Positions 4,763 through 5,241 of a stretch of DNA of 5,241 bases are shown piece by piece (positions within the stretch are counted from its first letter, which is position 1; each line of letters begins with the position of its first letter). The translations under genes and the position numbers were made by a program. Origin of the DNA: Vallitaleaceae bacterium (GTDB lineage Bacteria > Bacillota > Clostridia > Lachnospirales > Vallitaleaceae); contig JAQICP010000229.1 in NCBI GenBank assembly GCA_027858555.1, forward strand, positions 1 to 5,241, written 5' to 3'. Below the pieces are notes generated by a model. It saw nothing but the letters and a program-made list of their open reading frames with translations. It did no database searches and was not told the DNA's origin.

Positions 4763-5241
4763 ATGAAAATTAAAAAAATGATGACCATGTTAGAAGATGT
4801 AAAACCTTATTCAAAAGGAACAGCCACCATGTGGACAGATCCTTATATATCAAAGCAATTATTAGATATGCACATTAATCCAGATACAAATACTGCCAGT
4901 AGGAAAGAAATCACTATTGATAAAATCATTGGCCTGATATGTGAGATATCAGACAAACCTTTTGGTAAAGTAATCGATCTTGGTTGTGGTCCAGGTCTCT
5001 ACACAGAAAAATTGGCTAAGAAAGGCTATCAGTTAACTGGTGTTGATTTTTCAAACAATTCTATAGATTATGCTAAGAAACATGCAAAGCAAAATCAGTT
5101 GAATATCCATTATATTTGCGGTAATTACTTAGATATAGATATAGAAGAAGAAGGCACCTATGATTTAGTCATGATGATCTATTGTGATTTTGGGGTATTA
5201 TCTATGGAAGAAAGAGAGAAACTTATGAAAAATATATATGG
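4763..5241 (+). CDS. Class I SAM-dependent methyltransferase (3' end cut by window edge)
   Basis: The frame is open from ATG at 4763 to the right edge (159 codons plus two bases), so the C-terminal part is missing. AGAGAGG (4750-4756) lies 6 nt before the ATG. SAM-binding motif I is VIDLGCGPGLYTEKL (70-84), and the acidic residue that binds the ribose is D95 in LTGVDFS (91-97), followed by SIDYAKKHA (100-108). A motif IV-like strand appears as YDLVMMIYCDFGVLS (133-147). The N-terminal segment WTDPYISKQLLDMHINPDTNTASR (24-47) is characteristic of a Bacillota methyltransferase group whose substrate I do not know; small molecules are more likely than DNA or rRNA, since no such specificity motif is seen. 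It is separated from the transporter-kinase operon by 376 bp and probably has its own promoter, so a functional link is uncertain. Confidence 0.9.
   Translation, partial: MKIKKMMTMLEDVKPYSKGTATMWTDPYISKQLLDMHINPDTNTASRKEITIDKIIGLICEISDKPFGKVIDLGCGPGLYTEKLAKKGYQLTGVDFSNNSIDYAKKHAKQNQLNIHYICGNYLDIDIEEEGTYDLVMMIYCDFGVLSMEEREKLMKNIY

Noticed and set aside
1..5241. CRISPR array, tRNA, rRNA, insertion sequence or toxin-antitoxin pair
   Set aside because: No regularly spaced repeats, cloverleaf, transposase or small paired genes were seen on either strand.

Overview
The window is AT-rich, gene-dense DNA with strong AGGAGG-type ribosome binding sites and short or overlapping gene junctions. Its protein families (BcrA/BcrB-type ABC exporter, BceS/VanS-like histidine kinase, zinc-ribbon membrane protein) fit a low-GC Gram-positive, most likely a member of Clostridia (Bacillota). 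Genus and species cannot be told from the sequence. No tRNA, rRNA, CRISPR array, transposase or phage gene is visible.

Layout. (1) Bases 1-1494, minus strand: a two-gene operon. A 127-aa protein with an N-terminal zinc ribbon and one membrane helix is followed 22 nt later by a membrane-anchored extracytoplasmic protein. The second gene starts at a TTG codon and runs off the left edge. (2) Bases 1495-1675: a divergent promoter region with a good extended -10 for the minus operon and a weaker promoter for the plus operon. (3) Bases 1676-4386, plus strand: a three-gene operon of ABC ATPase, six-helix permease and sensor histidine kinase. The ATPase and permease overlap by 8 bp, and the kinase starts 19 bp after the permease. 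No response regulator lies in the window. (4) Bases 4387-4762: a 376-bp gene-free stretch rich in inverted and direct repeats, including a 68-nt imperfect hairpin and a 10-bp perfect inverted repeat. (5) Bases 4763-5241, plus strand: the first 159 codons of a class I SAM-dependent methyltransferase, cut by the right edge.

How the parts may work together. The ABC pair resembles bacitracin/lantibiotic self-protection exporters. The kinase has one membrane helix and no sensor domain, so it probably takes its signal from the transporter or the membrane and passes it to a regulator encoded elsewhere (inference). The divergent zinc-ribbon/anchored-protein pair could belong to the same envelope-stress response, but only its position supports this. 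The most unusual features are a 27-residue insert in the ATPase containing an in-frame 9-bp tandem repeat, the kinase without a partner or a canonical G1 box, and the structured intergenic region before the methyltransferase.
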